Numbered from the stretch's first letter, positions 47,017 through 61,500 are shown. The stretch: DNA of 64,000 nucleotides from Karalla daura (GCA_029224185.1 CM055191.1:10658036-10722035); one strand, 5' to 3'. Notes: generated from the sequence alone by a model not told the origin. Translations and numbers: made by a program.

Positions 47017-49350
47017 CAAATGTAAAGAATGAGTAACAAAATGACAGCCACTCAGTACAATGTGATCATATGGAAAGTCAACAAAAACAAGTTTGATAAA
47101 AATGTATTTCAGGACCAGACAAAACACAGTGATGGTACAAGTTGGTTAAGTGTAAAACCAAACAAAGAAACAAAAAGAGAAGGCGCTGAGGTGAAGAGTT
47201 TACAGCAGGTCCCCTCCACACACTGCCCACCTCGTAGTGTAGTTATAGGTAGGTGGATAGGTGAGCTCATGGCTAACCTGTAGGACAAATAGCAAACCAG
47301 TTACATCACCTCCCTGATCGTTCACTACAGTGGTTACTGCTCTCACTTATCAGCCAGAACTTCCCCAGTTCATATCCCAGTTGGGGTCCCAGTCTATGAG
47401 TGAATTCTGCATGATCTACCTGGGCTTCCGTTCATAGCCCCAAAACATGCATGTCAAGGTCAACTGTTGACTCCAAACTGCCTCTAGAAAACATCTGTTT
47501 AGGATTAAATAATTCACACTGGTTTAAGTTAAAGATAAATGTGTGGCCTAAAGAACATCATAGAAACAAACACTGGAGCAGACTCAGCAGCTCTATTTAA
47601 AACTACGAGTTCAAGTCAAAATTAAGTCAAATTCAGTCAGTCAAAATTAAGTCAAATTAATTTGTTTTAATTTGGATGTTTTCATTGCAAGTCTCTTATG
47701 CACTCCGGTGCTTGTATTTTGAAAAGAATAAGTTGATTGGACTTTTTTTTGTACTGAAAATGACAAATTCCCCTGAGTATGAACCTTACAGTGACCTACA
47801 CACTTATAATTTCAGATGTGAGTGAATAAGTGGATTTTCATCGCTCTCCCTCAGAGAATTAGGATTAGTCTGACACTGGTGGCACTAAAGCTGCAGTACC
47901 TTCAGATACCACAGAGTGGCAGCAGAAACGGTGAAAATAATGACATCATCTTTAATATTAGCACACGTTCCTGTTGGTTGTACGCAAATCTTACTGTATC
48001 TTTAGAATTGATCATATCGCAAAGAACTGAATCTTATCCACATTGTACCAAATAGGGTCGTAGGGGTTTGTCGGAGGGTCAGGCAGGTTACCATAAAGGG
48101 AAGAACAGAGGTGCCATGTTCAGATAAATTACTCCATAAGTCATAACTCTTGGCTTCAGTCCTGGGTCCAGATGTTTCAACATGTGGGCCCAGGCTGAAA
48201 CCGCATACTGAATTCTTGTGACCTCTGACCTAGATGGAAGCACGTCTGCTCACCTGACAGGAATGAAGACGTAGGCCGGAGCAGTGAAACATCTGGTGAA
48301 TGTTTGGTGACCACAGTGACTGACCTCTGCACCTGCTGGGTGCTTTTCTGCACGTGTGAACGTCTCTTTGACCTGGCAAGGTTAATTTGGTCCATAGATA
48401 CAAGCGGTCAGTAATATCTGGACATGTGTGTGTGATAAAATACAGCACATGACATTAAGATATCAAAGGACAAGTGAGTGACAGTGAAAGACAAATCAAT
48501 TTAAGAATGAAATGAGCAATATTTCAGGGAGTCCTGACTCTCCCTCCAACAATCTCACAGCAAGTATTTATCAGTGGCATATTGAAACAGATCCACATAT
48601 TGAAGCTATTTTTCTCTCTCACCACTGGGTCTTTGGAGAGAGGAGTCACAGCCTTCTTGGGAGGAACAGCTGGAGCAGGATGAAAAACAGAAAGAATCGT
48701 GTAATGATCTGTTTACTTCCATGGTACAGATAGTACCATTCACTGCTCTTACAAAACAAGTTCTGAGTTGAATCTATCTATCGATCTATCTATCTGTCTA
48801 TCTGTCTATCTATTTTCCTGAATGAGTAGCAACTTAAGAGAAAGTTTGTGCAAAGACTTTAAAAAAATATGTTGTCTCAGTATTTTGGGGAAAAATGTCT
48901 CAGCACCTGGTTTGCATTTCAGTTCGATCCCAGAGAGCAGAAGAAACATCTGTGTGCTATTAGTGCTGAAGGGAGGACAGTTGTGTTTGTTGAGCTTGTT
49001 TGTTCAGCTACTCTCTGATGTAACGAGGAGATCACACTTGATCTCTGCAGGTGTCATCCCACAACCAAAGACCTGGATGAGAGCACCATAAGTTACCATA
49101 AGTTTCATTACACATCATAATACGACACTGGCTGATAACCACAGTTCTTACTTACACAGAGTTGCAGGTTGTTGCTCATTCACAGCTTTTGTTTGGTAGA
49201 AACTATATAAAAGTTGTTAAAAAAAACGTGAGGCACAACTCCTCCAGGCCAGCTCAGTCAGAGGAATAGCTTATGGCAGCTCATGTGTGAGGAGCCCGAC
49301 TAGATGGCACCGCTCCCTTTGGTCCATGGTTTGTGGAAGGTGCAGGCGTG
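47017..49350. other. Region between ctxnd2 and rec8; long 3' UTR or unrecognised exons
   Basis: A degenerate dispersed-repeat copy lies at about 47380-47490 and a CTAT-like tract at 48775-48812. Two minus-strand islands, 48627-48673 and 48247-48373, look exon-like with acceptor and donor sites, but I recognise no protein in them. Confidence 0.3.
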
Positions 49351-49533
49351 TCAGTCCTCCTCTTCCTCCTGGTGTGTGGAGACGGAGACGGCGCTGTACG
49401 GGTCCAGCACCATCTGAGCACAGCGGACGATGGCCGCCAGCAGGAAGAAGCACAGCAGGAAGAAGAAGAAGAGCGCAAAGCCAAGGTCCACGTCCACCTC
49501 GAAGCGGCTCACGGGGAGAGCGGGAAGGTCCAT
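49351..49533 (-). CDS. ctxnd2: Cortexin-domain containing protein, single-pass membrane microprotein
   Basis: Sixty residues in one coding exon. A splice acceptor (GTTCGCCAG) ends one base before the ATG, so the start at 49533 (MDLPALPVSRFEVDVD) is preferred over the upstream in-frame ATG at 49557, which would lie in the intron. After a short VDVD motif comes a strongly hydrophobic segment, about residues 17-34 (GFALFFFFLLCFFLLAAI), then VRCAQMVLDPYSAVSVST and an acidic tail of Glu and Asp. The (I/V)RCA-x(3)-DPYSA signature is that of cortexins and of CTXND1. I assign it to CTXND2 because the neighbour is arnt; from memory CTXND1 sits near ARNT2 and CTXND2 near ARNT in mammals. Molecular function is not established. 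Confidence 0.8.
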   Translation of the reverse strand: MDLPALPVSRFEVDVDLGFALFFFFLLCFFLLAAIVRCAQMVLDPYSAVSVSTHQEEEED

Positions 49534-52500
49534 GCTGGCGAACCCACACACATTCAAACCAATCTGCTCCTTATTTTCTGGACGTCTTACTCCATCAAGG
49601 TCGCACCGTTACTGGTCCCGACCTGGACAGGCGAAAGCGGCTCCTCTTAACGTTTGAGCGATGCGCCTCTGCCTCTTTGCCTCGACACCTACTGCCCACC
49701 TCCATAAAATAGATTGGTGGACACAATGAACCCTGTTTGGCACCTGTGTCACCCATGAATAGTTAATGAGGAGTTTGGTAACGAACAGGCCGTTCCTGTG
49801 ATTAGGACACTCAAGTATTTCTCTGGTCACTTCAGGAGAAGAGACCTCAGCGGCAGATGACACCTTAACAAGAGTCACTAGATCCCTGCCCGGGACGAAA
49901 TGTGGCCATGTTGAAGACTTTTAAAGCTTTACAACAAAGTCCTCAGACGCAACATAGCGAGCCAACCGGTTCACTCCACACACGCCCCAATGCGCATCCC
50001 GGAGGCTGTTTTACGGGTTTAAGTGGAGAGAAACACAAAGGGAAGATGGTCAAGATGTAGAGAGAAAAAAGACAAGGTTGAGGAAGAGAAAGAGGATATG
50101 ACGCCTGGTGGCACTCACACTTGAGAAGGCCTGGAAACTGATCCTGACCAAAAAAAAAAAATGCAGATTGCTTGTACTCTGATGCCACTGCAGGAAAAGA
50201 CACAGTTGACTCGATAAAAGTGGACCCTAAAATGAGGAACTGAGTAAAACTGAAGCCTTGTAGGAGATATTGCTCCAGTAACCGGGACGTGGTTGCTAAC
50301 CCGTCTTGGACCAGCTCGAGTTTTCCATTCCATTTGTCTTAGTGGCCCGAGGCTGAACAGGAGAGGAGGAGAAGTAAGGAGGTAGAAACTGATCCCGGGA
50401 CAAACCCAGATCTCCGCGTCTTCACAGATACAAACAACAGGGAGGGGAAAACAGATACAGGGCAGGCAAACCAAAGTTGGCTTTTGTTTCCTCGCCACTT
50501 GAAAACATTAAGGAAGTCAATACACGCATGGATGTAATTAAAGACAGCCATGACTCTTGCATGAGAGTGATCAGAGGGAGCGGCGAAGCAGGCTCGATCA
50601 GCGAGTCCGGGGAGACGACTCCGAAGCAGAGCATTAAATGATACAGAGAGCAGCAGCAGAGGCCGACGTCTTCCTTTCCAACAATATAACAATTTAATAC
50701 AAAACCAAACATTTCTTTCTCTCGTTTAACATTTCATAGACATATACAGTATATTTATATATTTGTGTTTCTATGAGTGAAAAGTTCACCTCATTGAACA
50801 AAATAAACAAACAAACAAAAAAAAAAAGAGACAAACCTGGATACAGAGCAACCAAAGAAGTTATCAACAATTCCACAGACGACACGGTCACCAACACAAC
50901 TGCGGGAGGTGAGAACTGGATGATCATGAGGTTTACACAGGGCGGGGCGACAATTGAAACCACGATTTAAAACAAAAAGAGTCAAATTTAACCTAATTCA
51001 ACATGTTAAAAATGCAATCCTCTTAAAACGTCTTTCACCCCACAACATTCGTCTATGATACAAACTGCTCTAAAAATGACTGAAACACAGGTGAACACGT
51101 GTGAGGCGACTGGCAGAGATTCAGTCCAAACGTCTGCCACCAACAGGACAAAACACTCACAAAATAAAATAAGAGGGGGGTTACACACTTTAGCTCGGCT
51201 TATTCCATTTCTATCCTGAATACCCTGATCAAACCATTAAGAAAATACCAATAAGGAAAAAGGGCAAGAGATTAAAACTGGAAACAATAACATACTGGGA
51301 ACACAGCTCACGTAAAACAAACAGTACTTCCACGTCTTTCTATTTCAAAATAACATTACTCATGATCAACATTCATGACAACAATGAATGGCTTTAAAAG
51401 TACACAATTCCTGCTTGTTAATTATTGCTGTGAGCTTTCTTCTTCTTTTCTTGTTTTTTTTGTGTTTTTTCTTCTTCCTTTTACAAAATGAGTAGAAAAA
51501 GCCCATACTTGGTACAGGGTAACACGGGGGTGACAGAGAGAAGAATGTCAAGCAAGTCAGAAGCCCTACGACTGAGTTCAGGCCCGATACTGATACTGAA
51601 TGCATTCATCTTACATACACACATACATACATACATACACACATGCATACTGTATATATGTATAAGTAGGTAAAAAATAAAGTAGACCGTGTGTTTGCAA
51701 AGCGTGCCTAGACGAACAGCACGTGGCCGTGGTGACACTGTGTCTGCAGCAGAGGTGCAGCCCTCACCAGAGAAGGGGGGAAGAAACGAAACCTTTCAAC
51801 TCACAGGTGAAGCCATGGACACGCAGGGGCCGCCCTCCCCGCTGCAGACAGCGCTGCAGACATGCAGAGGCGTGCTGCGGGGCTTCAGACGGGGAGCCGA
51901 GCGGAGGGTAGCGGGTGTGCGTGCCACAGCGGAGGATTGCCAAAAGAGCCGTTACGGTCGCCGCGATTTCCTGAGAGTCTTGATAAACGATCGGAGTGAT
52001 TGATCTACGCGCTAAGAAAAGGGGAGGGGGGGGCAAAATACACTCTTCATCAATGCCTGAGAGAGACTAGGAACGTGCTAAAATAAAAGGCCTTTGTGTG
52101 TGTGTGTGTGTGTGTCTACTTTCTGTGTGTGTTAACCAGAGCGTTTCTGTGCAGTCTGTTCAAGTGTTTGTGATTGTGCGCTTTTATATATTCATATATA
52201 ATATATATGTATATATGTATATATATCACATATCTACAACATAGGTTGTCGGGCTTTGGGCAGTGCTAGCTAGAGAAGTCTCTTTTCATGGCCGGGAAAA
52301 AAAAAAGAAAAGTCAAAATAATCATTTTTAAATCAGTAGCAAATCCTTGTTTTTCCTCTCCTAGATATCTGCAGCCAGATGTCCCCCACCCTCATCGTTC
52401 ACTGGCTTGTGGCAGTGCAATTGAAGCCATGCAAAGCAGGGGAATAGTGCTACTCTCAGGAGCAGGAGGAGAAGAGGAGCCGAAGAGTTAAATAGAAGAA

Positions 52501-52550
52501 AAGACTGAGAGGGGCAAAAAAAAAGAAAGAGAGAGAGGGGGGGGAGCGGG
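49534..52550. other. ctxnd2 upstream region and arnt 3' UTR/flank
   Basis: No further coding exon is recognised. The part next to 52551 is likely arnt 3' UTR; an ATTAAA variant signal on the minus strand at 50693-50698 is one possible end. AT-rich short repeats lie at 52180-52230. A ctxnd2 5' exon and promoter must also be here but could not be placed. Confidence 0.35.
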
Positions 52551-55500
52551 TCACTCGTTGAACGGCGTGTACATGGGGATCTCAAAGTCGTCGCTGTTGA
52601 AGTTTGCAGGCTGGTCCAGCATGGAGAGCACATCCTGAAACACAAAGAGACAAAGACGTTCATTTAAATGGGGGCAGCTAGACTGAAGACACACTTGAAC
52701 CTTGGCTTTGGGTGAATAGTGGCTGGTAGCACAGGGCCATGAGGCCTGGTAGAGACGGGCGCATGCCTCAGCAATGAGATGGTGCTCATCCTTGGGACAA
52801 CAGAAGGAAAACAGGAGGTGGTCGGATAATGTTGTTATGGCTTCTAAACACTGGACAAAACTGTTGGCAGATGTTGAATGCGGCTGACCTCGTGGAAAAG
52901 TACTGAGCTGTGTGATTCACTGCGAGACTGTATCCCTGTAGAATATGCTGGAATGAGGGATGCGTCACTCAAGTGCATTATACCAGTTATCCTTTCAATT
53001 CTCCACAGCTGAGAGTGAATTAACTGCTTCACGGCACAAAATCTTGAACTACGACATTCCCGCACTTAAAAATCACACGGCATGGGGACTGTAGTGGTAC
53101 AAGTAGCATCTGGTGCTCCTGGTTGAACCAATGTCCCGTAGCTTCTATGTCAGCTCCAATGAGCCCTACCCATTCACCTTTAAGTGATTCTAGGGAGAGG
53201 AAGAGATGCTTCACTCACCCGAAACATGTCCTGCTGGTTGCCCTGAGCATGAGGATGCTGCTCCGCACTGTTCTGTGAGTGCTGCTGTTGTGGCTGCTGT
53301 TGTTGTTGTTGTTGTTGTTGCTGCTGATGCTGCTGCTGTCCTTGCCACTGGGGCCACACTGCCTCGGCCGCTCTGGGGGCGAACGGAGGCCCGGACTGGG
53401 AGCCGTCTGGAATGAAGCACAGCTGTGTGAGGCAACGCACTTGTGGACCACGAGAGACGCAGACTGGCGTGTTTGTTTGTGCATGGCACTTACCATAACT
53501 ATTGGTGTTGACGGTGGCACGCATGTTCATGGGCGGGTAGTTGGCACTGCTGTTTGTGGTGGGAGATGCACCTGTAGGCATCTGGTCGAAGGAGCTGGAG
53601 GAGCCACCTCCAAACCCTCCCATGCGGGCAAAAGGCGGAGACATGGTCTTTGCTGCCTGGGGAGCCACCTGCTGGATAGAACAAGCAGAGGAACTCCAAG
53701 TAAGGATGGGTAGATATGGATGGAAAGTAACTGGAGACTTAAGCAGACCCTGCATGTCTCCAGGTACTACACAGTCACAAAAAAACAAACACTGAGGTGA
53801 AATGGAGACTCTACACTGCCCCTGGGTGTTTGAGTAGGGGGAATGCACCTCTCTCTAGAGTGTATTACTCCCTGTCTTCCCCCAATGGAGATTGAGATGA
53901 AAGACCAGCAGACCAGGCAATACCACTGTTGGTATAACCACTACAAAGTGGGTAAGATAACTACTGGATGTGCAAAAGTTATCTAATGCAGTGTTCCCAG
54001 TGTGTGCAGGAAGACGTAATGAGCAGCATCTTACCTGGGTGACAGGGTTGTTGAATTGTGGCCTCGCTCCGGACCATCCTCCGGCTGCTGCTGCCGCTGC
54101 CGGCCCAGGTCCTGCGTGCAGGGGGTTTCCAGTGGTGGAGGGAGGGGCTGGGTGTGGGACGCCGTTCTGACGAGACATCTGAGCCAACATCTGTCCCGCT
54201 GAGTGGCCTGGCTGTGCCATCTGCGGAGTGATCTGAGGCGTCATGTTGACTGGCCTGCTGCAGACAGAGGGGGGAGGGGGACTCTTCTTAGTGACTATTA
54301 ATAATCATCCATTACCCTTTTTGTCAGGTTAAGTATGCCAACGAGTGAGTTAAGTCCAATTCCCCTAAATCTACAGTGACTGCTGTCAGGGATACATCCA
54401 GAAGGGACCACGACCTTCATCAGACAGCATCTGCATCCACTTAGAGCACCAGTGGGGAGCCTTTGTTCTCCAGTCCCCTTGATGTGGACAGGAAGATTCA
54501 CTATTGAGGGGACTGTTCGACATGAGCCATGATCATACACATGAAGCATGTCCCCCCTGCCAGCTCTGCTGTCACTGGCAAAGCCTCCAGACATGCAATC
54601 CAGTTCAAAACAAGCAATGCATTCTCATGCGAGCAAGAAGCCCCTCTGGCTATTCATATATGGTTTACAGAATGCATAATAATCTCATTATCCTCTGAGC
54701 AGAGCTTTGGTACATCACTAATTGTGGCTGGCATAATCTCTGTCATCCAAGACAGCAATTAAACCTAATTGAGTCAGATCCCAGCATAACTATGGAGTTA
54801 CTGTCCCTGGTAATTGGCGTTAACTGTCTGACAGAGCTCCCATCAGATGAAGCTTGGTTCAAGGTCTGGAGAACAGGTGCACACACACATCCACACGCAT
54901 ATACACGCATGAAAACTTTGTACCTGTATACATCATTGGGACGGCCAGCAGTGAAGTCTGGAGAGTAGATCTGTGCGGAGGGAGTGGGGGTGGAGGGCAG
55001 CACCTTGGTCTGATCTGCAGCCTGGAAGAGAGACGAGTAGAGCTCGGGCTTCTCCAGGCTCTTGCTGTGGTCCGGCCCCGCCGCGGTCACTGGCTGCACC
55101 GGCATCTGAGGGCCAACCACCACACCAGTCAGACACAGCATGTGTTGATCATGTCGACCAAGCCTCTCAAAATGAGTAATCTGCTCCACTTATTTACTTA
55201 CTGAACCTGTTTTCTGAAATGATATCAATTGACACTTTTATTTACATTTACTTACATTTAACTGGATCTAATTAATCCTTCATATTTATGCAGTACACAA
55301 ACACAAAAACCCTCTAAACTGGTGCAACATGAAGCGCTCAGGAATACAGCACACAGGGTAAAGTCCCGAGCCAGCGGCTCTGTGCTTCAGGTGAACCGTC
55401 TGTTGCCATTGGCAACAGCCACTGGCAGCATCCCAGAGCTGCTGAGCTGATGTTGTTACAGCTGCCATGTTGTCAGATCTGCTGACAAATATTGACTACT

Positions 55501-58500
55501 GACAAGATCAAAGTGTGCCTTCAAACTGCAGCCCGTGTGTGTGTTGCAAATGTGTGCATACATGACAGGTAACTCTCAATGCTCTGCTGTGCTGATGGCC
55601 TCATTCTCTACATATACTGTAAGCATTTACTGGGTTCATTCAGTCAACTCCCTCATTTTAGTGAGTAACTTCAGCTGGAAGTCTGCTTCTAACTGTTCTG
55701 ACTGACCTTGGTTCAATTTGAGGTCACAGATCATCATTTACAGCTAGCTCAGATGTGGGATCTGTTTGTGTATATACAGTGTCTCCTCTCTTAACAGGTT
55801 CAGGCAAAAAGTCTTTCAAGATAATCAAATGCTACATAGAAACTGTTGGATGGAAGATGATGACAATGTTCCAAGGGAACCTGTACATTCATGAGACATG
55901 ACACGTGTGTGTGTGTGTTGACCTGTGATAGGGTGATTGGTCCTGCTTCATACAGGCCGTCCTGCTGCTCGGCCTGTTGCTGCTGCTGCTGCAACTGCCT
56001 GAGAGTGGAGAAGCAGAGACACAGGGTGAGCGAGCGAGCTGGTCTAAAATAGCCTCATTTCCATTTGCATGCCCTCCGCCGCCGCTGAGCGAGAAATCCC
56101 AAACACCTGCCTACAAAACAGCCCTCAACCCACCACCGGTCACCATGGCAACACAAAAGAGAAACACCGGACAGAGGAACACACTGACACGCTTCAGGAG
56201 AGGACGGTGTGTCACGGACCGCTAACATGCTGCGCCACCTCGGCCCAAAGCCACACTCACTCCTGAGAAGAAGAGAACAGCTAGCAGACATGCTTCCTAC
56301 GAGACAGCAGCACTGTTCTGCTGGGACCAAGAGAGGGGGGCGGCCCGAGAGTGGGAAATGAAAATGAAACAGCTGTAGTCTCCCCTGAAGAAGCAGCCCC
56401 TGGTCCCCCCCCCCCGTGCAGGAGGGGGTGGAGGACAGTCAGGTCCAGGCCTGCTCTGCTCTGCTCTCACCTGCTGGCCATCTGCCCAGGACTGAGCACT
56501 ACAGGAGGGCAGTTGGGGCTGCCCTGGCCCAGAGTGGGGGGCAGCGAACCCCCTGGGGAGGAGATGGGGGTGAGGGGGTCCTGTGTTGAGTTTCTACTGC
56601 CCCACAATCAAGAGACGGGTGCAGAGGAGAGGCGGGAGGTAGGGAGAGAGGGATCAGTGTGTGGTTTATGAAACAGAGCTGCGGTGAGCATGGGGATGGA
56701 GGGGGAAAGGTAAAACATTTCAACTGAGGGAGACTTCCCCATCCGTCTCATCGTGTGCTTCACTGCGTTGCGTAATCATCTCAGAAAAACAGAATTGTTG
56801 AGACCGAGTGGGTGACTCACTTGACGTTGACGTTGGTACAGATGATGTATTCAATCTCCTCCGAGAACGGGTTCTGGAAGGTGAAGGAGCTGGTTCTCAT
56901 CCAGATCCATTCTCTTGATTTAGAGCGAAACCGATACATGACTGAGAGGACTTGGCCCTTGAGCTTCACCACCTGTGGAGGGGAAACCAGGGAGTCATGC
57001 AGGCAGAAGCTTGGCATTTCCTTCAGATGCGTTTAGAACATTTTAGTTGAGATAATTCAGAAATGATATATGCAGCATGAATTCAACCAAATGTCACCTT
57101 AACTGCAATAGAGAAGGATTGAAGCACTTAGAGAATATGAAAGTTTCTACATTAAACCCCATTTTCTTTTATGCTGCTGCACTGAACACACAGAATATGA
57201 ACCAGGTTGATCATTTTGTCCTGTTTGGTATGAGCTCAAGAGATAAAACTGACATAAAACTAGTCTCAAAAAGTCGTACATCTCTCAACATCCCACCTGT
57301 TGGAAGCTGTCTCTCAGTAGGCCCTGGTCTTCAGGATGGACAAGCTCCAGAATGCTCTTCCCCAGCAATTCCTGCAACATACGGCAGATAAAACAACTAG
57401 CGTCAGCCCAGGAGAAACTAACACAAGGTGGAGTAATAAAAGGGTGGTGTACGGTCGCTGCCTGGCAACTGTGACATCTCCACCGGCTGTGAGCTGTACC
57501 TGCGGCTGGTAGCCGATGGCTGCCACACAGCGGTGGTCTATGAACGTGAACATGCCCTGGCAGTTATGGCGCGAGATGAACTCCACCGGGACGCAGACGC
57601 TGTTGATGTCCGTTTCACCTGGGCAGCAAGTCACCTGAAGGTGGGGGAAAAAAAAGATTTCAAAAAACCCTTCAGCCTCCCTCCACAGTGCTGAACAAAG
57701 CAGACACTTTAAAAACCACATTGTGCAAGACCTTCGTCTATCTTAAGTTTATATGTTCAGTTGCATCTGGTTATCAATGTGAACAAGTGGAGGGGGAAAG
57801 AGCTGAATGCTTATTCAAAAGTCGTGGCTATCTGTGTTTTACAATTGACACCTTTACAGGATTAAAAGGGATTTCAAAACACACAGTGCCAGAGTAAACA
57901 TCAGCCATAATCCACTTGAGATAAGAGCTGCAGATTGTGACCATAAAATAATGCCTTGTGGTAGATATGCCACTGAGTCTCTGCCACTGCCACTGGCAAT
58001 AGTGATTTGATTCTTTGGTTGTTTACATAAAGGTCAAATATTGTTGGAGTTCTTAGACGTGTGTGAGAAATGTTCAAGCCAGAAGCACTAGATCCACAGC
58101 AGCAGGTACATTTCCACAATTACGGATTAAAATTTGGGGCCCACATACATGATCAACAATGACTTTACAGAACGGGCTGAAACCAGTTTGATGGAGGCGA
58201 TGCTCTGTAGCTACCTGTAATCTCCCTATGGCAACTAGACAGTAGCGACTCCCCTGAGTGTTGTCGGCTTCATCGTCTGTTAACGACACTCCTGAAACAC
58301 AAAACGTTTGAACACTCTCAACATAGGACATGGCATAGGATATGGCACAAACACAGCCTTCACACAGTAACCTGCAGTACCTGCGGGGGGCCAGGACTTG
58401 ATGTATCCTGTACAGTGGACCACGACATACTGGGGCTCCCCTTCCTTGGGAACGCCCAAACCACTCCTGAGGAGAAGGAAGACATTGTAGGATTTGACAT

Positions 58501-61500
58501 ATTCTCTCAAAATGCTAACAATATATCTCTGTTCACATCTTGAATCTTGCTTGCTTTCGCTCACCTGTTTCTATTCCTAAGGAAGTTCAGTCTGTTCATG
58601 GACATCGGCTCCACTGGACAAGAACCACACCTGAAAGCACACATACACCACCCCAACGGCAATTTATGCACCTAGGGCTCACATTTGACCTTAACCCACT
58701 AATGGATCAAATACAAATAAAGTCACACCTCATTCGGCAGATGAAAGAGCGTCGGGCTCCCATACTCATCCTGGCTGACGATTGTTGACCTTCCTTCTTC
58801 ACTGTTCCTGTCTTCAGGTCCAACATCCTCCCTTTCAAGGCAAACAACAGACTCCATCACGAGACGACTGCTTGTTCTATTGACACAAGGTGAGTGTTTG
58901 GGATTAACTAGGCTAATGACTGTCTCGTGAGCATGTTTGGTACCTGTGCTGTTGTTCTCCGCAGTGGAAAGCTGCTCCCTGAGCTTTTCTGTGTCATCTG
59001 GGTGGAGCTGACTGTAGAGGGAAGATCCGAGCCACTCCGACTGCGACTGATTGAGGACCGGTATCACCGAGTCGGAAACGTAAACAATGCGGCCTGTCTC
59101 GCATGACACCACGAAGAGGAAGCCATCGGCCGCCTCCAGTATGAGATGCTTCAGCTCCTATTCACAAACGGACGAGAGCAACATTAAGTCCACGCGTTTC
59201 CCTTTTTTTGAGGTGAACTTCCACTTTTGACTTCCAGCTTTCTGTTACCTGGTCAGTGAGGAAAGAGGGCTTGTACGAGCCATCTGCGTTGGTGTTGCCA
59301 CTTCCCCTCAGAGACTTCATATGGGAGACGGCCATTCGCAGGATGGTTAGTTTGTCTGGCTTGCGTGCTAAGGCGCTACACGTGGGCACCATGTCGGACA
59401 GTTCTGTGATGTAGGCCGTCATCTTGTTGCGCCGCCGCCTCTCTATCTCGCTGTGGTTCTCCCTGCAGCGAGTCAACGAGGGTGGGAGGCCGAGGTGGAG
59501 AGGATAGGAGGGATCGAGATGGGGGAAACAGACGGGCAAGTGGAAAACATGGAGTAGAGTTTAGAGTTAAAGTTGCAATGTAGGTATGCCATTTGGGAAG
59601 AAGGAAGAGGTGGGAGTGAGAGAAGGTGATAGAGACAATGAGCGCCCAAAACAATAATATGTAGAGCCAATGATCTATAAGAATGATAGTGAGAGAGAAA
59701 GAGAGTCTGGCCTTTCAAGGTCAGTCCTTGTGACAAAAGAGAGCAAGTGCAGAGAGAGAAAGACCCTTCAGATTTCCTGAGAGGGGGGAGAAAAAAAAAC
59801 AGACAGAGAGGAGAGTTGCTCAAGAGGAAGGGATTATCAAAAGTGAAAGGAGTACCTGAGTCACACACAGCATAGCAGTTAGTGACACATATCAGTGGTG
59901 GGCTGAGTGAGACAACCAGCTTCCTTTGGCAAAGAAACGTAACATTCTGACGAGCACCAAATCAGGCGCGTAAAGCAGAGAGGTATACCAGTAACGCTGT
60001 GCAGTAAAACTGACAATTTGCCGGTGTAAACCAGCAGAGACAGGAGAGGACTCGATCAGTGCATTCAGTTTATTATGAATACAAGCAGGAGAGGGAGCCT
60101 TCCACAGCGGTACAGGCCATACCTGGCTAGTTTTTCCTTATCTGCAAAACTCTGATCTTCCTCCAAAAACCTGGAAATGAAATCAACCCGCTAAAACACA
60201 GGCCCAAAAGTTACTACCGAAATAAAGAGGTGTAAGAGTAAAGGGGAAAAAAAGAAGGGGGAGAGTAGTATGGAGGTCATATCAATGAAATCCCGCCCCT
60301 TAAGCCCCCTCCTGAGGACCAGCTCTTGTAATTCCTCTCACCCTACCTGGCAAAACGCTCTTTGTCATTGTTGGAGCCCCCGTCGTCATCACACCTGAGG
60401 AAAAAGAAAAGAAAGCATAGCTTGTTCACTCCTCAGGCCCAGGACAAGCCACACACTCGATCTGCAAACTCGAATCTGACGGACAAAAAATACCTGAACA
60501 ACTTGCTGCCTTCGTCATCATCGGCAAAGTCCGGCCTGTGAGAAAGAGAAGAGAGCCAAATGTGGACACATGCTCACGCGAATTCTGGCCACAACCAGCA
60601 ACAACAATGCAAAAATGAAACCAGCAGTCAGCAAAAACACAGCACTCGGTGCTGACATATCAATAGCAACTCTCCCTTACGCTGCTCGTCTCTTGGTGGT
60701 CCCTTTAGGTACAACAGCCCCGCCGCTTCCTTGGGTCCCACTCGCCCCCATACCCAGATTTGGGTCCGTTAGATCTAGAAACGATGACAAACGAGCAAAG
60801 AAAGAAAAAAAAATGTAGTCGGAATGATTTGCGACTGATGCTGCAAGTTTGAGCTTCACCACTCTGTCATGCTGAGAATTAGATGGCACAGAGGCCCCGG
60901 CTGCAACAAATTGCATACCACCTATAAGATCAATAAACAGATATAGACACTGTATTGATCAGGTCTGAATGAAAAAAACAGGCACTTGAGACTGAGAAAC
61001 AGTGATCGACGTATTGAGCCCCTAAACTGTGCTCCAGATGTAAAGACTTAAGCTCTGACAATTTAACCATACAGATTAGATAGATAGATAGATAGATAGA
61101 TAGATACGTTATCGATCTCTTAAGAAGCATCTCTTAACGAAGTTGAACTGCTTTTTATGAGATTTGCTGATACATCGATGTGAAACTCAAGTACCATCTC
61201 CTTTCTTTGGACCAAAACGACAGCAGCTTCTTCGTGTGGATAAAGCAAAATATTCTGTGACTTTATCTCGGTCGTTTAATGTAAAAGGTCAACGTTGCAG
61301 AGCAGTTTCCAGATCGAAAACTTGACTTGAATGTTGGTGGGGGAAAAAAAACAACCACCAGATTAACGCACGCTTACAGCGGTGACTTAAGCAGCAATTT
61401 AACACAGTCCCACATCAACAGACTGTGGTTTTCCTTCGCGTTTGAGAGCTCTGAGACAATCACGACACGGAGCTAACGCCGGAGCTATACTTAGCTTTCA

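Noticed and set aside
49287..49712. Plus-strand open frame of 141 residues over ctxnd2
   Set aside because: Antisense shadow; the minus-strand frame has the cortexin signature and a splice acceptor before its ATG.
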